Assembly (NCBI GenBank): GCA_023213395.1
Contig: CM041465.1
Coordinates: 87,613,741 to 87,677,740 of the forward strand
Direction of reading: 5' to 3'
Source: Cycas panzhihuaensis
Taxonomy: Eukaryota; Cycadophyta
DNA: 64,000 nucleotides
The first letter of the stretch is position 1; the number at the start of each line of letters is the position of its first letter. This document shows, piece after piece, positions 46,560 to 60,090 of the stretch. The position numbers were made by a program, and so were the translations under genes. Below the pieces are notes generated by a model. It had not been told where the DNA came from. It saw only the letters and a list, made by a program, of their open reading frames with translations, and ran no database searches.

Positions 46560-49500
46560 TTTTGAAAGGAGTGTACGATATGTTCTGGAGTGGAGGGCAA
46601 TGCTACCAAATATGGTCGAAATGATTATCCTGAGCACCACAAATTGGGTAAGAAGGTTTACGACAAATATTTCATCGGTCTCAAGTGTCTTGGAAAATGA
46701 AGGACTTGTACAAAATTCTCCAATGGAGCACATTGTGTTTGGTTAAATTTGTTCTATCAAATCCACCCCCATTAGGGTTGGAGTTGAACATGATGATTTT
46801 GCTAACTGTGAATCATGTAGTGAATGCTGTGGGTTTGAAAACTCAACCCATGGAAAAGAAATTGTAATATTTCTCCCTCCCTAAGTTCATTGTAGGGTCC
46901 ATTCGCAGTAGGAAGAAATGGAGTCTATCGGCCATCTTGAGGTGAAAAGGTTTAGGATGAGAGTTAATCCCAATCTTTCTAACGAAGTGTATCAAAATTG
47001 TAGAATTGACCAATGACATGCCAATTATGAGAGTTGAAAAATTGAGCTAACAGTGCGAACTCCTCTTGATTGATTAGCAGGAGAAAACTTGGGGGTAGCC
47101 ATTTGTGGATTCAAAAGTCGACTTGAAGACTTGGTGAGCCTTGTGAGTATATGGTATTATAGTGAAGATTATTTCAAGCTCTGACCATATGATTCCAAAT
47201 ATTGGAGCCTCTGTTTAGGTAGTTAGGAGTCACTAGTTGTTTAGCACTATGAGAGACAATCTTTCTTTTTGATAATGCAGCCCCATTTATCATTTTCTCT
47301 AGTCCAGAGATCCCAAAATCGCTTGGCCCCTCTAACTTATACCATAATAAAAAGGTCTTTGAAACCTAAACCATCTTGCCCCTTATGATCTAACACTGTG
47401 CTCCACTTCATTGGGTAAAGCAACTTTGTTTTAGTTGACCAGGGTTCCAAAGGAATCTCGTAAACAAGCTTTAGATTGTAAAGAGGATTGTTTTGGGCGG
47501 CTTTAATAATAGACATCAAGTAATTAGGCATTTGGGTCAAGGTTGATTTTATTGGACTCTGTCAACTTGCTAGATGAAGAGATCTAGTTGGCCATGAGTC
47601 CAGCTTGTTCTTGATTTTCAAAATGTGAGGACGTCAATCAACAATGTTTACTCCAGAAAGGCTTAGAGGAATGCCCAAGTATTTGAAGATAGTGGGTCTA
47701 GAAACAATTGGGATTCTAAGGATTGTCGCCAAGGTGGATTAAGTCTCTGTATCTATTTTAGTGAAGATGATATTGCATTTACTATGATTGATCGTCATCC
47801 TTGTTGCGAGGCCAAAAAAATTGAGGGCTTGGCACTAGAAGTTGCTTTCTAAATACGAGGGTTGGTCCAACAAAATGGTATCATCTATAAAGATTTGGTG
47901 CGTTGTGCCTTCTATTGCATGAATTGAAACCCCTTGGAGAAGATTCACTAATTGAAGCCATTCTAATAAGAAAGAGAGACCATCTATGTCGATAACAAAT
48001 AGATAAGGAGATAAAGAGCAGCCTTGAGGAATTCCTCTACTTGTATAGATAAGGCAATCAGGTGAACCATTGATTTTAATCGCTATTAAAATTGAAGAAA
48101 GCATGGCTTTGATTTAGCTAATATGGTTTATTTGTAAGTTCTTTCGAAGGAGAATGACAAGGAGAAAGTCCCATTTCATTGTATCATAAGTTTTGTTAAG
48201 ATCCAATTTAAGCAAAGCTACTTGTTGCCTTTTTGTGTGTATAGTATGAAGAGCCTTAGCAATTACAGTAACGTTGTTTGCTATGCATCAACCTTTGATG
48301 AAAGCAATTTGATTTTCATTGACAAGTTGATTAAGGAAAATTTTGAATCGATTGGCTAGGAATTCGACTATTATTTTATATGAGGTGTTGCAGAGACTAA
48401 TGGGTCTGCATTGGTGAATGGTTGAAGGAGTACCATTTTTTGGAATTAAGGAGACCATAGTCATGTTGGTAGTTGGATGCATCTTGTTGGTGTTGCAAAC
48501 CTCTTCTGCAATATCTACTATAAGTTGAGGCATCTCATCAAAATCAATAGCCAGTGGGAGCTTGACAAGCATTCCATCTAGGCCAGGGGATTTGACAAGA
48601 GGGACGTTTGTCATAATTTTATGGATTTCCTCATTGGTGATCGGTTTACTGAGATAATCATTGAGATTCTTGTGGTAGTCCTCAGGGATAAGATTCACTT
48701 TAGAGAGGATGATTTGTGTGGCTTGGGCCTTAACAGAGAGAAGCCTTGAGTAGTCCACAATCTATCACAATGAAGAAAGATCTCTTTTCAAATTTTGTGA
48801 CAAGGATATGTGATTTCCTTAGGAGAGACTTGCAAGCACTTAAGAGTCCGTTGATGATGCATGGTTTTAGTATAGTGATTAAAGAATTTTAAGTTCTAAT
48901 CAGTATGAAGTTTTTATTAGATATTGGACCATTCTTTCCATTTTTTTGCTTCTTGTTTCTACATTAGGAGAAGTTGGCTATTTAGATCATAGAGTTTGGA
49001 TCAGAGTTCTAGAGAGCCTTTGCCTTCTTCAAATTCCTGTTGCATAAAGTGAAGGGCAAGCAACATGGATTCTCTTCATTTTTTGAACTGATATTTGTGT
49101 TCTTTGCCAAATTGCTTGATGCATGATTTGAGGCCTTTCATAATCATTGTCCATCGAGCATCATGATTGGCTACATGGTTTGAACCATTGTACAAAATAG
49201 CATGCCATTGTTGGGGTGTGTTTCTAAAGTCCTCAATTTTAAGTAAGCTTATGTTAAATATGAAAACTGTCTTCTATGTAGTAGATGTATTGGCCACAAT
49301 GGGAAGTTGGATCTTGATAGGAATGTGGTCAGAAATCATAGCCGCATTTATTGAGATATATTGGTACTAAGCAATGAGAGGGTCGAGGGAATTTGAAATA
49401 TAGGCTCTATTCAGCGTTCTAGCTATGAGGCTACTTCTTTGTTGATTTTTGGACCATGTAAAATTTAAAGGCCCCTTCGAAGGGAGTTTAGGAAGACCAA

Positions 49501-49990
49501 ATGTATCTTTAAGGTTGGAAAAGATTGAATTAACTTTTTGATAAGGCCTTTTGAATTTATTGCCTATCTTGTCAGAGGTAGATTCCACAAAACTAAAGTC
49601 CCTTAAAAGTAGGATGTGGTCGTGGTCTATCTGATTGTTATTTAGAACACTTGTCAGAACTTGCCATAAATCGTGTCTAATATAGATGTCAATGGAGGCA
49701 TATACCCTGACAACCTAATAAACAAATTGCTCCTCTATTTTCAAATATAGCCAATCTTGAAATGGTTTTATGATATAGTAAAGCATCTCCCATTGGTTAT
49801 TCCATAGAATACAGAGGCTTTCGGTAGGTTGATTTGAAAGAATTACTTTCTATTGAGCTAAAGGAAATATATTGCAGATTGTGCGTTGCATGCCACTTTT
49901 AGAAACGATACGAGTTTCTGTCAGAACCATAAAATGGGGTTGATGTTGACAAACTATACGTTTTAGCTTAATGCGTTTATGAAAATGGGG
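46560..49990 (-). pseudogene. LINE-B ORF2 relic: endonuclease, RT and zf-RVT
   Basis: Endonuclease pieces lie at 49960-49370, ending with FTWSKNQQRSSLIARTLNRA (the FTW.N....S.LDR.L segment). RT (48758-47830) contains VPLVKSPGLDGM, MVSLIPKNG, QCRPISLCNTSYKI, NENQIAFIKG, then SRGIPQGCSLSPYLFVIDID and the catalytic motif changed to FIDD. RT thumb/connection sequence runs 47540-47337 (PYLEPWSTK-like, GLGFKDL). A zf-RVT Cys/His cluster is near 46650-46600 (CGAQDNHFDHI, first Cys changed to Tyr). No RNase H was seen after it. Many frameshifts and stops. Confidence 0.8.
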
Positions 49991-50489
49991 TCGACCAATT
50001 CCCTAATGTTCTAGGCCATTGCTGAAATGTTATTTTTGTCCATTGGGTTAGGAGGAAGTGGTACGGGCTAGAGATTTAAGCCAGGTACAATGTGGATTTT
50101 CTTCATCGTTGGGCAAATGATGTTGTAGTTGAATGTTATTCACATTAAAAGATCTTAACCATTGAGTTTCTAAGACGTGATTTGGGGAGTCTGCTTCATA
50201 TGCATATCGACCGGGTTATCTTATTGGTGCACTGAAATAGGCGCAATGGTGACTTCAGATGTTTGCCTTTGGATCAATATAGTAGTCTTCAACCTTTTCT
50301 TAAGTTGATCTCTAGAATCATTGAACTCTCGCTGATGAGGTTGAGTGCTTGTGAGGTGACCTTTGCCTTTGTATCTTAATCGATTATTGACAAGTGCCTG
50401 TGTATCATCTTCTCTTGCCTAGGATGAAGTCATATGTTGTTGATGATTGGTTGTATCTATGTGGACTTGCGGAAATACACCATTGATAT

Positions 50490-51600
50490 TAGGATTGTTC
50501 CCTGCTAGCTGCTGCTTCTTTCTATTGGCCTCATTGGTAGTTGGTTGGGTAGGGGGCATTTGGTCCGAAATGATTTCATCTCTCTAGGGGTATAATTGGG
50601 GGAGGCTTGAAATAGAGGACAAATTTTTTGCGTGTGCCAAATGTTATGGCATGCGGTGCATCTAAAAGGGACTCTTTCATATTCTAGATTAATTTTGGTT
50701 GACTTGTTTGCAACTTTGATAACTAGGTGTTCCTTAAGCAATTTAGTCATATCTAGCTCGATATACACTTTTGTCACTCTTCCGGTAGTGTGCTCTAAAG
50801 TGTTCAAGTTCAACTTGATGACCTTGCCCAATATGAGGCTGATTTTGATGAGACATTCCTGTTCTCTAAATTCATCGGGCTGAAATGGTAATTGAACCTA
50901 GACAAGGATTTTTAGGGGCCCTGGGTTGCTTGGGTCAAACATTGGAGACTAACACTGAAGAGCTAGACTTGAGTTGCATATGAAGAGAAAGAAATTATAA
51001 ACTTCGTTGAAGAGGTTGTTTTGTTGGTTAACTAACAAGTCAAGCTGTGCATGTTTCTTTCGTAGGTGACCTTAAAGAGATTTGGAAGCCCAAATCGATT
51101 GAGGCCTCAAATCTTGCCTACTATTATGTGCAGGTGCTACATCTTGCTCCATTGGGTCCAAAGGACTAATAAAAAGTTGAAAATAATTCCATGAACTACT
51201 AAAGATGAGGATTAAAACAGAATGACAATTGCATACCTCCTAGCCAAGAGCCACTATTCTAGATCAACAAGAAAAAAGTCACGTGCAATTGCATGTTGCA
51301 TGCAACAACATGCAATCACATGCAAACCTGGGAGCAATGGATGGAGTATACTAGAAACTGTATCGCCCTAGATCTACTATGTTCCTCTATTTTTGGATAA
51401 TACTTGATGATGAGGAATTAGGCACCACCTGTAGAAGGATTGAATCATGCTCATTGTGAGGATGGACCTCCCACGCCCTTTCTGAAGCTACCTGAACCAG
51501 AAAATAATAGGAAGAGGGTTGCTTAACAACGCTTCTTTGTGCCCAACGGGGAGCTTGTGGGAGAATGGGCGCCACTGTGAGGGTGCGATGGCAGTTGGAT
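50490..51600 (-). pseudogene. LINE-B ORF1 relic
   Basis: The open part 50831-50505 encodes GKVIKLNLNTLEHTTGR (a DUF4283-type end), then VYIELDMTKLL and YERVPFRCTACHNIWHTQKIC, a CX2CX4HX4C knuckle of the plant LINE ORF1 type. Upstream pieces (51575-51387) are open but without recognised domain. A stop after the knuckle and several shifts make it defective. Confidence 0.7.
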
Positions 51601-52315
51601 TGAGTTAGGGACCCTAATAGGGTTTCATCGCCTCTCTATCAATGCAGTTGCTTCAGAAAATTGAATTCTCAATGCGCAGCAATATTTGTATGGTGGTAGA
51701 TGGCTTCATAAGAGAGAAGGATACACTAGAATGACATTGATCATACTTTTCTTATTGAAAAGATAGCAATAGAGCTACGTTAACAAACCCCAACTCAAAG
51801 ACAATTAAATTACTTATCTAATTAGATGGGCCATGTAGCAAGAAATTTAGATCAACTAGAAACTTTATTAGCTACCGTTAAAGCTAATTTAGCATTACTT
51901 CTACAAAAGAAATAAGAGCAAAGAAAGAGCAAGGAAAACCAACTTCTATAATGAGTTTGGGATTGAAAAACCAATTGGTCCGACTTTAACACAACTTAAT
52001 CTAGCACCACTTTCGAATGTTGAAGAACCTCAAAAGTCTTTTCTAAATTTGCTACTAAAATTTAGCATAACTAAGGCTAATTTAAAAGAAAAAAATCCAA
52101 TGTGACAAAACTTATGATAAGCTTGACCTTGGAATTATTCCCAACAAATGTCAATGGCTTTACCCTAGATTTGGATGGTTCACAAAATCTTGTAAATTCT
52201 CTTTGAACCTGGATTAGAATTCTCTGAATTCTTTAGTAAGATGTTAATTTCACAAATGGTCACATATTAGTCTATATGCCAAAAGACAAATGACAGGTTC
52301 TATCTATTAGCAATG

Positions 52316-52503
52316 TGTTTGAATGAGTAATGTCTTATCCTTTTGTTATAATGTAATCTTAGTATAAGTCATGTCATTTAATAAAAGTAACTTTAAATTA
52401 GGGTTACTATTAATGACACATTGTATATAAGTGCATGGCGTGCTTCTCAATAATAACACAATTCTTTATTTTTCTCTCTTTCATTTATTCTTTGCTCTTA
52501 ACA
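52316..52503 (+). repeat. Copia-C 5' LTR
   Basis: It begins TGTTTGAATGAG, contains CTTATCCTTTTGTTATAATG and ends TTAACA, matching the 3' copy with small indels in the middle. Confidence 0.92.
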
Positions 52504-52516
52504 TAGTATCAGAGCG
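52504..52516 (+). other. Copia-C primer-binding site (initiator Met-tRNA)
   Basis: TAGTATCAGAGCG directly follows the LTR end. It is TGGTATCAGAGC with one G-to-A change. Confidence 0.88.
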
Positions 52517-53639
52517 AGGTCAGGTCACTCTTTGCATTTAAAGATCGAGAATTCATACGACCATACAGACAGTCTGTATATTGTACAGACAAGAAAATTG
52601 ATTATCTCAAATTTGACTCAAAATTTATAGGCAAATTCATCTCTATATACGTATCATCCCCTTCCAAAAGATTGAAGGTAGATACCTCATGGATTTGACA
52701 AAACATGGCAAAAATTATATTCATCCAAGTTCTGCTTCATTTGTCGATTTCTCTGTGTACAGATTGATATTATACTTGAATCTAATATCAAACAAAAGCG
52801 CTTATGGAAAAAGCGCTTATGGAAATCCTTTTAATGGTATATGACTTGACTAGGTTTAATTAACATTTGTGAAAAATCAAGTAAAAAAGTCATTAAACCC
52901 TACTTGCCAGTCTATACTTTGAGGAGCAATATCTTTTCATCTAGAGTTCAAAGTAGAAAATCGAGACCAAATTTAGACTCATCATAAAAAAACTCTTTTA
53001 TTTGACATCAGTTTTACCAAATTTTTAGGAGGTCAAATTTTCAGTTACCAAGGTAGTCTATACGTCAGCCCATACGGTTATGTACAGCAGTAACATACAG
53101 TTGTAGACTCTAGACAAGCTTCCACTAGGAAAGTGAAAATCTTTATCTAGTTTTAGCCCTATTATCTTTAAACTTTGTTGATGTTTTGCTTCTTATTATT
53201 AAGTTCAATTTCTCCTATTTTTATCAATCACCTATGGGTAGATAACTTTGCTTGGCAATTACTTGTTCTTTACCTTAAAGACCCTATTCCGAAGGTCTAT
53301 AAATATCGTGTTGGATTTGTCGTTATTAGCTAATCATGGTTAGAACATACACCAACGTGTAAAGTGAGGGGATACGTAAGGACCTAATCCCCAAACCTCA
53401 GATAGAATTTGCTCACTAATTTGAGCTTCCATATATTGTGAGGTATATAAGAAGATTCTATAGAACCCTTTTCCACTTTCTAGAATAGGTTAACTATTGA
53501 TTACTGAAGTCTCGTAGTGTAGTGGTTAGTTGTTAGTGCCAATGAAGTTATTTGGCACGATTTTGATCTTGAGATTTATTGTCAGGCCTACAAGACTAAG
53601 TAATCCCTTACACAAGTTAATAGGAGTCTGTCTATATCT

Positions 53640-54620
53640 CACCATAGCTTCGTCACTTCATATTTCTGATTTCAAAAAGCTCACTGAAAACAATTATGAA
53701 TCATGGAAGACTAAGATCCACTCCATCCTAATTACCCAAAGAGGATGGGACCAAATTGAAGCTTTTAAAGCCAAACTAATGAATGTAGTTAAAAAGAAAT
53801 TATATCTAGAACTACAAGGTCTTACTCTTACTACAATCACCATTTCAATCTTAGATACCCTTTTGTCTCACATATCAAGCCACAACTCCTCATGAAGCAT
53901 GGACTATTCTCTTAACTTTGTTTGCTCAAAAAAATATTGCCCATATCATGGCCCCTAAAAATCAAATGTTCTTGCTTAAAATGACAAAGGCAAAAGATTT
54001 CACATCCTTCTTAACCTGTTTCAAAAATATTTAGAAGAGCCTTGCTTCCATTGGAGTTATTTACTCTAATAATGCTCTGATTGACCTGATTATCTATAAT
54101 TTACCGTCTAGATTCAAGGCCTTCATTACTAGTTATCAAATGATAACTGAATTATTAAACCTATATTTGATATTGTCTATGGCCAAATCCTTCACTATGA
54201 GCAAATTGATGTCAACTTAGACAGTGACCTGGAGAACGCATTTGCATCCAAAGTTAACATCTAAGGACAAGACAACTTGAGCATAGTTATATATTGAGCA
54301 CCTGGACGAGGGAGAAGACGTGTATTCAGTTATAGACCAATGAGAGGTTGATCTTCCTTTCGAGCTCCACTACAATAGTACTCCAGAGGAAGAACATGAT
54401 GAAATATCATCTATTACTACTGTGGAAAAATGGGACACTTCACCACAAGTTATCGTCATTGTAAAGTTAATTTAGAGAGAGGAATCATTGTTGCAGGAAG
54501 CTACTCTGGGCAAACAAAAAAGGATGACCAAATAGGAAAGGGAGAGAAAGAAGAAACTGCCTTCATCACTATTCTCTCTTCAACCATTGATAACCAAAGC
54601 CCAGATGACTAGTTTATTGA
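53640..54620 (+). pseudogene. Copia-C gag and protease-start relic
   Basis: Gag begins with a characteristic copia motif, HISDFKKLTENNYESWKTKI, and RGWDQIEAF (53665-53765), continuing with frame changes. The zinc knuckle is at 54412-54453, YYYCGKMGHFTTSY; its first and last Cys are Tyr (TGT to TAT), so zinc binding is lost. The protease motif follows as FIDLGASQHLP near 54612, with Leu in place of Ser of DSGAS. Several stops interrupt the frame. Confidence 0.85.
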
Positions 54621-57600
54621 TTTAGGAGCATCACAACACCTCCCATAGGCATTCCTAGTTCAATCACATCAAACTACTGTAGGGAGCAGGAACAATAGAA
54701 CTTGGAGATAACACCACCCGTCCAATTTAGGGTAGCGATATAATGCCAGTAACCATGCATGATAAAGCCATTGAGAAAGTTGGACAAGTTCTATATGTGC
54801 CAAGGATGACCAAGAACTTATTGCCAGTCTCTCAACTGACTGACAAAAGGATAAAAATTTTATTTGGTGATGACAAATGCATTATTTTTTATAAGACCAA
54901 AGATGACAAAGTGGTTGGTGAGGGAATCAAAACAGAAGGACTATATAATTTTCTTGCCTCATCAATACACTTTACATTAAATGTAACTCATAATATTGAT
55001 AATAAAAAGCTCTGGCATTTGTGCTATGGACACTTGTCTTATGATGGCTTATCTAATTTAAACAAATATAATATGGTGAAAGGGTTGCCCTAGATTAAAA
55101 AAGTAAATTTTGTATGTGATATTTATATGCTGGGCAAACAATATAGATTGCAATTCTCTCAAAGCACTAGAAGGGCCAACTGCAAACTTCAACTTGTGCA
55201 CAATGACTTATATGGGTCATTTACTCCTCTCTCTGTGGAAGTTGAATGATATTTTTTAACATTTATTGATGATTATTCAGGAAAATTTGGATATATTTTC
55301 TTAAACTAAAATCATATGTGTTTGAAGTTTTCTTGAACTTCAAGATTAAGGTTGAAAAGGAAAGTGGTCACAACATTAAAATCTTGAGAACTTACAATGG
55401 AGGAGAATTTACCTCAAATGAATTCAAAGAATATTATGAAAAAAAAGGGAATACAGAGATAATTAACAACCCCATATACTTCTCAATCCATTGGAATGGT
55501 AGAAAAGAAGAATAGAACCATAATTGAAATGACTCTATCACTTTTAAATCAAAAGGGGGTATCAAATAGGTATTGGGTTAAAGCTGCAAATATTGCGACA
55601 TATTTGTTTAATTGAAGCCCATGTAAGGCTTTGCATAACATAAGTCTAGAAGAATCTTGGACAGGATAAAAGCTTGATATTTCACATTTTAGGATCTTTG
55701 GTTCGATTGTATATATGCATATTCCTCCTCAAAAGCGTGAAAAGTTAGATGAAAAGAGTAAGTGTATTCTTGTAGGATACAATGATACCTCCAAAGCATA
55801 CAAATGTCTTGATCCATCAGCTGGCAAGTTATATCCAAGTAGGGATGTATATATTGATGAAATATTTAACTTAATAACAGAGAATATTTTTCAAAATATA
55901 ACCCAATTTGAGGGGCATTTGTCTCCAACTATTCCTCATCTTAAGCAACAACTCTGTTCTAGAGACCTCTATGGTTCCTAGTAAACATCAGGAACTACAA
56001 ACATCAAGAGGAACCTCAAGTCATCACTATGATGATATTCTCTCAGATAGCCTAGGAGGTACTCCAGTATACTAGACCCATGCTCATCCAAAAAGGATTC
56101 CAAAATGGTATTTCAAGACTATGGAAGATTATAGAGTTATTCTTGCAAATCTCCAAGAAGGACGAAAAACTAAGGGTCAAGCTCATTTCCACTATGGACT
56201 TGTAATTAATATCGACATTTCTTATCAAGAAGCTATAGATGATCCTTATTGCAGTAAAGCCATGGAAAAAGAAATTGATTCAATGAAGAAAAATAAAACT
56301 TGGGATTTAGTTGCACCTTGACCAAGAAAATTAGTTGTTAGATGCATATGACTATTTAAAGTCAAAGAAAAGGCTTATGGATGCATTGAAAAATATAAGG
56401 CTCAGCTTGTCGCTAAAGGATTCATCCAAATTCATGGCATTGACTATGAAGAAACATTTGCCCAAGTCAGTAAGATGATAACAATTAGAACAGTCCTTGC
56501 CCTAGCAGCGCAACACAATTGGCTAGTTTATCAAATGGATGTTAAAGAGGTTTTTCAAAATTGGGAATTACAAGAAGTATATATACAACAACCTCCAGGA
56601 TATATAACTATTGGATAAGAGCATTTAGTTTGTAAATTGAACAAGTCCTTATATGGGTTAAAACAAGTTCTAAGATTTTAGTATTTAAAAATTGATGCAT
56701 ACCAAAAAAATGCAGGAATGAAACAATGTAATGTAGATTATGGACTATACGTTCATATTGCCAAAAATAACCAAATCACAATCATTGTATTTTATGTTGA
56801 TGATTTAATTATTACAGGTGATAATGCAAGTTGGATTGAAAATATAAAATAGAAGTTGTTAAAGACATTTGAAATGACAAATTTCAAACTTTTGCATTAC
56901 TACTTAGGAATAGAAATCTAATAATAACTCTAAGGAATATTTTTGCACCAATGAACATATGTTGCACAAATACTGGAGGAGTTCAACATGACAAATTGCA
57001 AGTCTGGTCCAACTCCCATGTGCACAGGAGCCAAATTCGATGCAGATCTAGAGGGAAAACTAGTTAATAAGATACTATATATAAAACTTGTCAAGAACCT
57101 CATTTATTTCACCTCTACAAGACCAGACATTGTATATGCTGTCAAAATTATTTTCAGATATATGTCTACACCCAAGGAATCTCATTGAAAGGCAGCCAAA
57201 AGAATATTTCGATATATACAAGGAACAAAATCTTATGGTATTCAATATAACAACAAATGTATAGGTCAACTGATAGGATATTTAGATTCAGATTGGGCCA
57301 AGGACATAGATAGTCACAAATCAACCATAGGATGTTGCTTTGAACTTGGGAGTGGAATTGTTTCAATGAAGACAAAGAAATAATCAATAGCCTCCATTTC
57401 TACTTCTAAGGCTGAATATCAAACAACAGTTCATGCAGTACATGGAGCAACTTGGCTTTGAAGATTCCTTGAAGAACTCCATCATCCTCAAATCACACAT
57501 ATTATAATAAATTGTGATAACTAGAGCACCATTCAAATGACAAAGAATCATATTATTTCATGCATGAACAAAACATATTGAAAAGCATCACCATTTCATA

Positions 57601-57755
57601 AGAGAAAAGGTTGATAAGAAGGAAATCAAGTTGGTTTATTGCCCAAGTGAAGAATAATTGGCAAATATCTTCACTAAACTTCTTATAAGAGATGAATTCA
57701 TATATTTTAGAATAAAAATATGCATGAAAGAAAATGATTAGACATGAAGAGGGGA
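54621..57755 (+). pseudogene. Copia-C pol relic: integrase, RT and RNase H
   Basis: Gag-pre-integrase WHLCYGHLSYDGLSNL is near 55015. Integrase has HNDLYGSFTPL, FIDDYSGKFGYIFL and RTYNGGEFTSNEF; the family's Asp of RTDNGGEF is Tyr here, so a catalytic residue is missing. RT (about 56250-56940) shows YQMDVKEVFQN, EVYIQQPPGY, LNKSLYGLKQ and intact YVDD at 56793-56804. RNase H includes SDWAKDIDSHKSTIGCC, STSKAEYQ and INCDN (57290-57510), and the end of the frame is at ~57740. Stops and shifts are scattered. A polypurine tract (GAAGAGGGGA) precedes the 3' LTR. Confidence 0.9.
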
Positions 57756-57933
57756 TGTTAGAATAAGTAATGTCTTATCCTTTTGTTATAATGTAACCTT
57801 AGTATGTCATTAATAAAGTAACTCTAAATTAGGGTTAAGGTTAAGGACCCCTTGTATATAAATATATGATGTACTTCTCAATAATAACATAATTCTTTGT
57901 TCTTCTCTCTTCTATATATTCTCTATTTTAACA
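57756..57933 (+). repeat. Copia-C 3' LTR
   Basis: It begins TGTTAGAATAAG and ends TTTAACA, then the TAATG duplication. It is ten bases shorter than the 5' LTR because of small deletions. Confidence 0.92.
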
Positions 57934-58179
57934 TAATGGACTAATGGAAGTAAAAAAAGGCTCTCAAGTGGTGAACTTTGGTGTTTATGTAGTATAACTA
58001 TTGATTACTATCGAGTTTATATCTTCCTTAGTTAATGCTAAAAATGGTGCTATACAATTGCTTGCCAAAATTTGAATAAGTTTGAATCTTATGTTAATGA
58101 TTATTTAAAGGAAATATATGTCATTATTGCATCATGGTCTTTAGGCCAAAATTAGATTTCCAACAAGTCTTCTAAATAA

Positions 58180-58860
58180 TTTATGAAATTTAATATTATA
58201 AGATATGGAAAGCTAAAATAGAGATATTAATGATTTTTTTGTTGATATTATTAGTAAGTGTACGTAGAAAATTAAATAGCTTTACTAGCAAAAAAAAGGA
58301 CAACAAACAACTACACTTCCTTGTCAAAAATGCCACAATGAACTTTTACTTTGCCAAGTGTTGTCACAGGAAATATTACAAAAGGTATGGGTGATTTTAG
58401 CTTAAAAAAATGGCCAATCTAGGAAGACCTTTTCTAATCTCAAAAAATATGGATTCTCTTCTAGGTTAATCTCAAAAGATTGTTGTTTTATTTGTTCCAA
58501 AAAAAGTATTATGCTAGAAATTACCTTAGTAAGGCACGAAACAAAGTCAAAATGTTATTGAGAAAGCCACTCAAGGTTGCTGATTAATTGATGGAATTGA
58601 CAATTGTGATGGTGAGTTAGACATTTATACATTCTCATTGAAGACAAAGAAGTGTTTAGCGATGAGCTATAGGTGCTTCTTCCCCTCATAAGCATAAGAT
58701 ATTTTGTGGTATTTTATTTTTCTAATGATGTCAAAGAAGCAATTGAAATCGACAGATGTACCAGTTGTTCTAAAGAACTGGTAACAAGTAACACTAATGA
58801 AACCATCGAAATAAACAAGTTTGAAATGGTCCATTTTAAATGTTGTAACAATTAGTCTTG
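58180..58860 (+). pseudogene. Second copy of the zinc-knuckle structural protein relic
   Basis: This region is co-linear with 1100-2060. It preserves the zinc-knuckle region (58479-58525; the last Cys is Tyr and one base is missing), then the conserved acidic region with a CX2C pair (CTSCSKEL near 58760) and the FEMVHFKCCNN end. Comparison of the two copies shows peptide-level similarity across different frame breaks. As with copy 1, the family is uncertain (pararetrovirus-like or LTR gag). Confidence 0.45.
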
Positions 58861-60090
58861 ACTCATTAGTACTAACACTCTTTGTATTATATCCAAAACA
58901 AAGGCCTTATACAAAGTCATCATAAAATCCTATCATCAAGAGTGTTGAACCACTATTAAGAGAAGAGTTACATATAGTCAAAATCAAGACTTGTCTTTAC
59001 ATTCTAGTACAGAGCTTTGTAAATAATTCATGGTAGAAGGTGGATGCATTATGTGACACAACAACCACCTTAAATATGGTTGGACCTAATGATTATGGAA
59101 AAATATGTTGATGCCATTATCCTCAGAAACCTATAATGGCTCAATTTCTATTTTAAAGTATATTATTTCATTTCTTGTTAAAATAGGAAAGATGACTGCG
59201 CAAACTCAATTATGTGAATACTTTGATCCTTCTAGTATTATTATGTTTGCCATGCCATTCCTTGATTTAATTGACCTAATTACAATCAATACAGATTATT
59301 TTATTGCTACAATCTAAGGAGAGGTAGTGTTGCCAGTGAAGGTGCAAAATAACATTAGCCATTAGATTCAAACATTTGTAGGATTATTATAAGCCACAAT
59401 GATAAATTAAGATTGTTTGATAATATAGTGATGCATTAATTTGGGATTTGATAAAGTATTAAAGGATTCATTAAAATTTAAGCATATAAGGTGGCAACTT
59501 TGTTGAGGGCAAGATCAACAATTTATTTATTTTATTTTCATTCTTTGCATCATTCATGATATAAACCGCAGTGAAGAATAAAGTATTCCCTAGAGGGAGT
59601 TTTTGAAGAACTTATGAAGTTGAATTGTACTCTCTTCATAGTTCTAAAATATATATAAATATTTACAATAATGTTAGTGATTGGAAGCACTGGTACCACT
59701 TTCCAAATGTAGGCTTGAGAGTTTTTAAAAGCAAAAAGGGATGTCAAGAGTGATATATGGCAAAGTGGATTGATATGCATAAATTTTGCTCTTCTAGTTT
59801 TACCTTGTCCTAAGTTGGTTTGCCTGCTTTTCTAGTATCTCAATCTGGGAGGGAGAACTATCATTAACATAAATAGTTAGGTAATTTGTGATATTTTGCC
59901 AAACAAATTTTGAAGGATTTTTTGTCTACTCAATCCCACTGTACTCATTGATGAGATCAAGTTTGAACAATTATGAAAAAGGATAAATAATTAAGTAAGA
60001 ATATATCATATTCGCACTTAGAGAAACCCAAGCTCTATAGGAAAAGAGATAGTTTGAAAGTAAAATTTTTTGTTAAACGCATTAATTTCT

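Larger units (their letters stand above)
46112..51654 (-). mobile_element. LINE-B: minus-strand L1-type LINE, heavily decayed
   Basis: The element is 5.5 kb, flanked by an 8-bp duplication AGAAAATT (46104-46111, 51655-51662) judged against the uninterrupted copy at ~295-315. On the minus strand the order is ORF1, endonuclease, RT, zf-RVT, 3' end. Its 3' tail is not poly(A) but AATAATAATAAT-like (plus strand 46111-46122). Stops are more frequent than in LINE-A, so it is older. Confidence 0.8.
52316..57933 (+). mobile_element. Copia-C: full-length Ty1/copia element inserted in the right repeat copy
   Basis: It is 5,618 bp with LTRs of 188 and 178 bp (52316-52503; 57756-57933), both running TG...ACA. 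A nearly exact 5-bp target duplication flanks it (CAATG at 52311, TAATG at 57934). The uninterrupted copy at ~945-965 shows the empty site. The primer site and polypurine tract are next to the LTRs. Gag, protease, integrase, RT and RNase H follow in copia order with moderate decay. Confidence 0.92.
45811..60090 (+). repeat. Right copy of the long direct repeat, split by LINE-B and Copia-C
   Basis: Its pieces are 45811-46103, 51663-52310 and 57939-60090. Removing LINE-B (46112-51654) and Copia-C (52316-57933) restores co-linearity with 1-3310. The first piece reads further to the left than the window allows for copy 1, with an open peptide stretch MAKIKALKSFEKVKTTLFIC near 45846. No family is assigned. 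Confidence 0.75.
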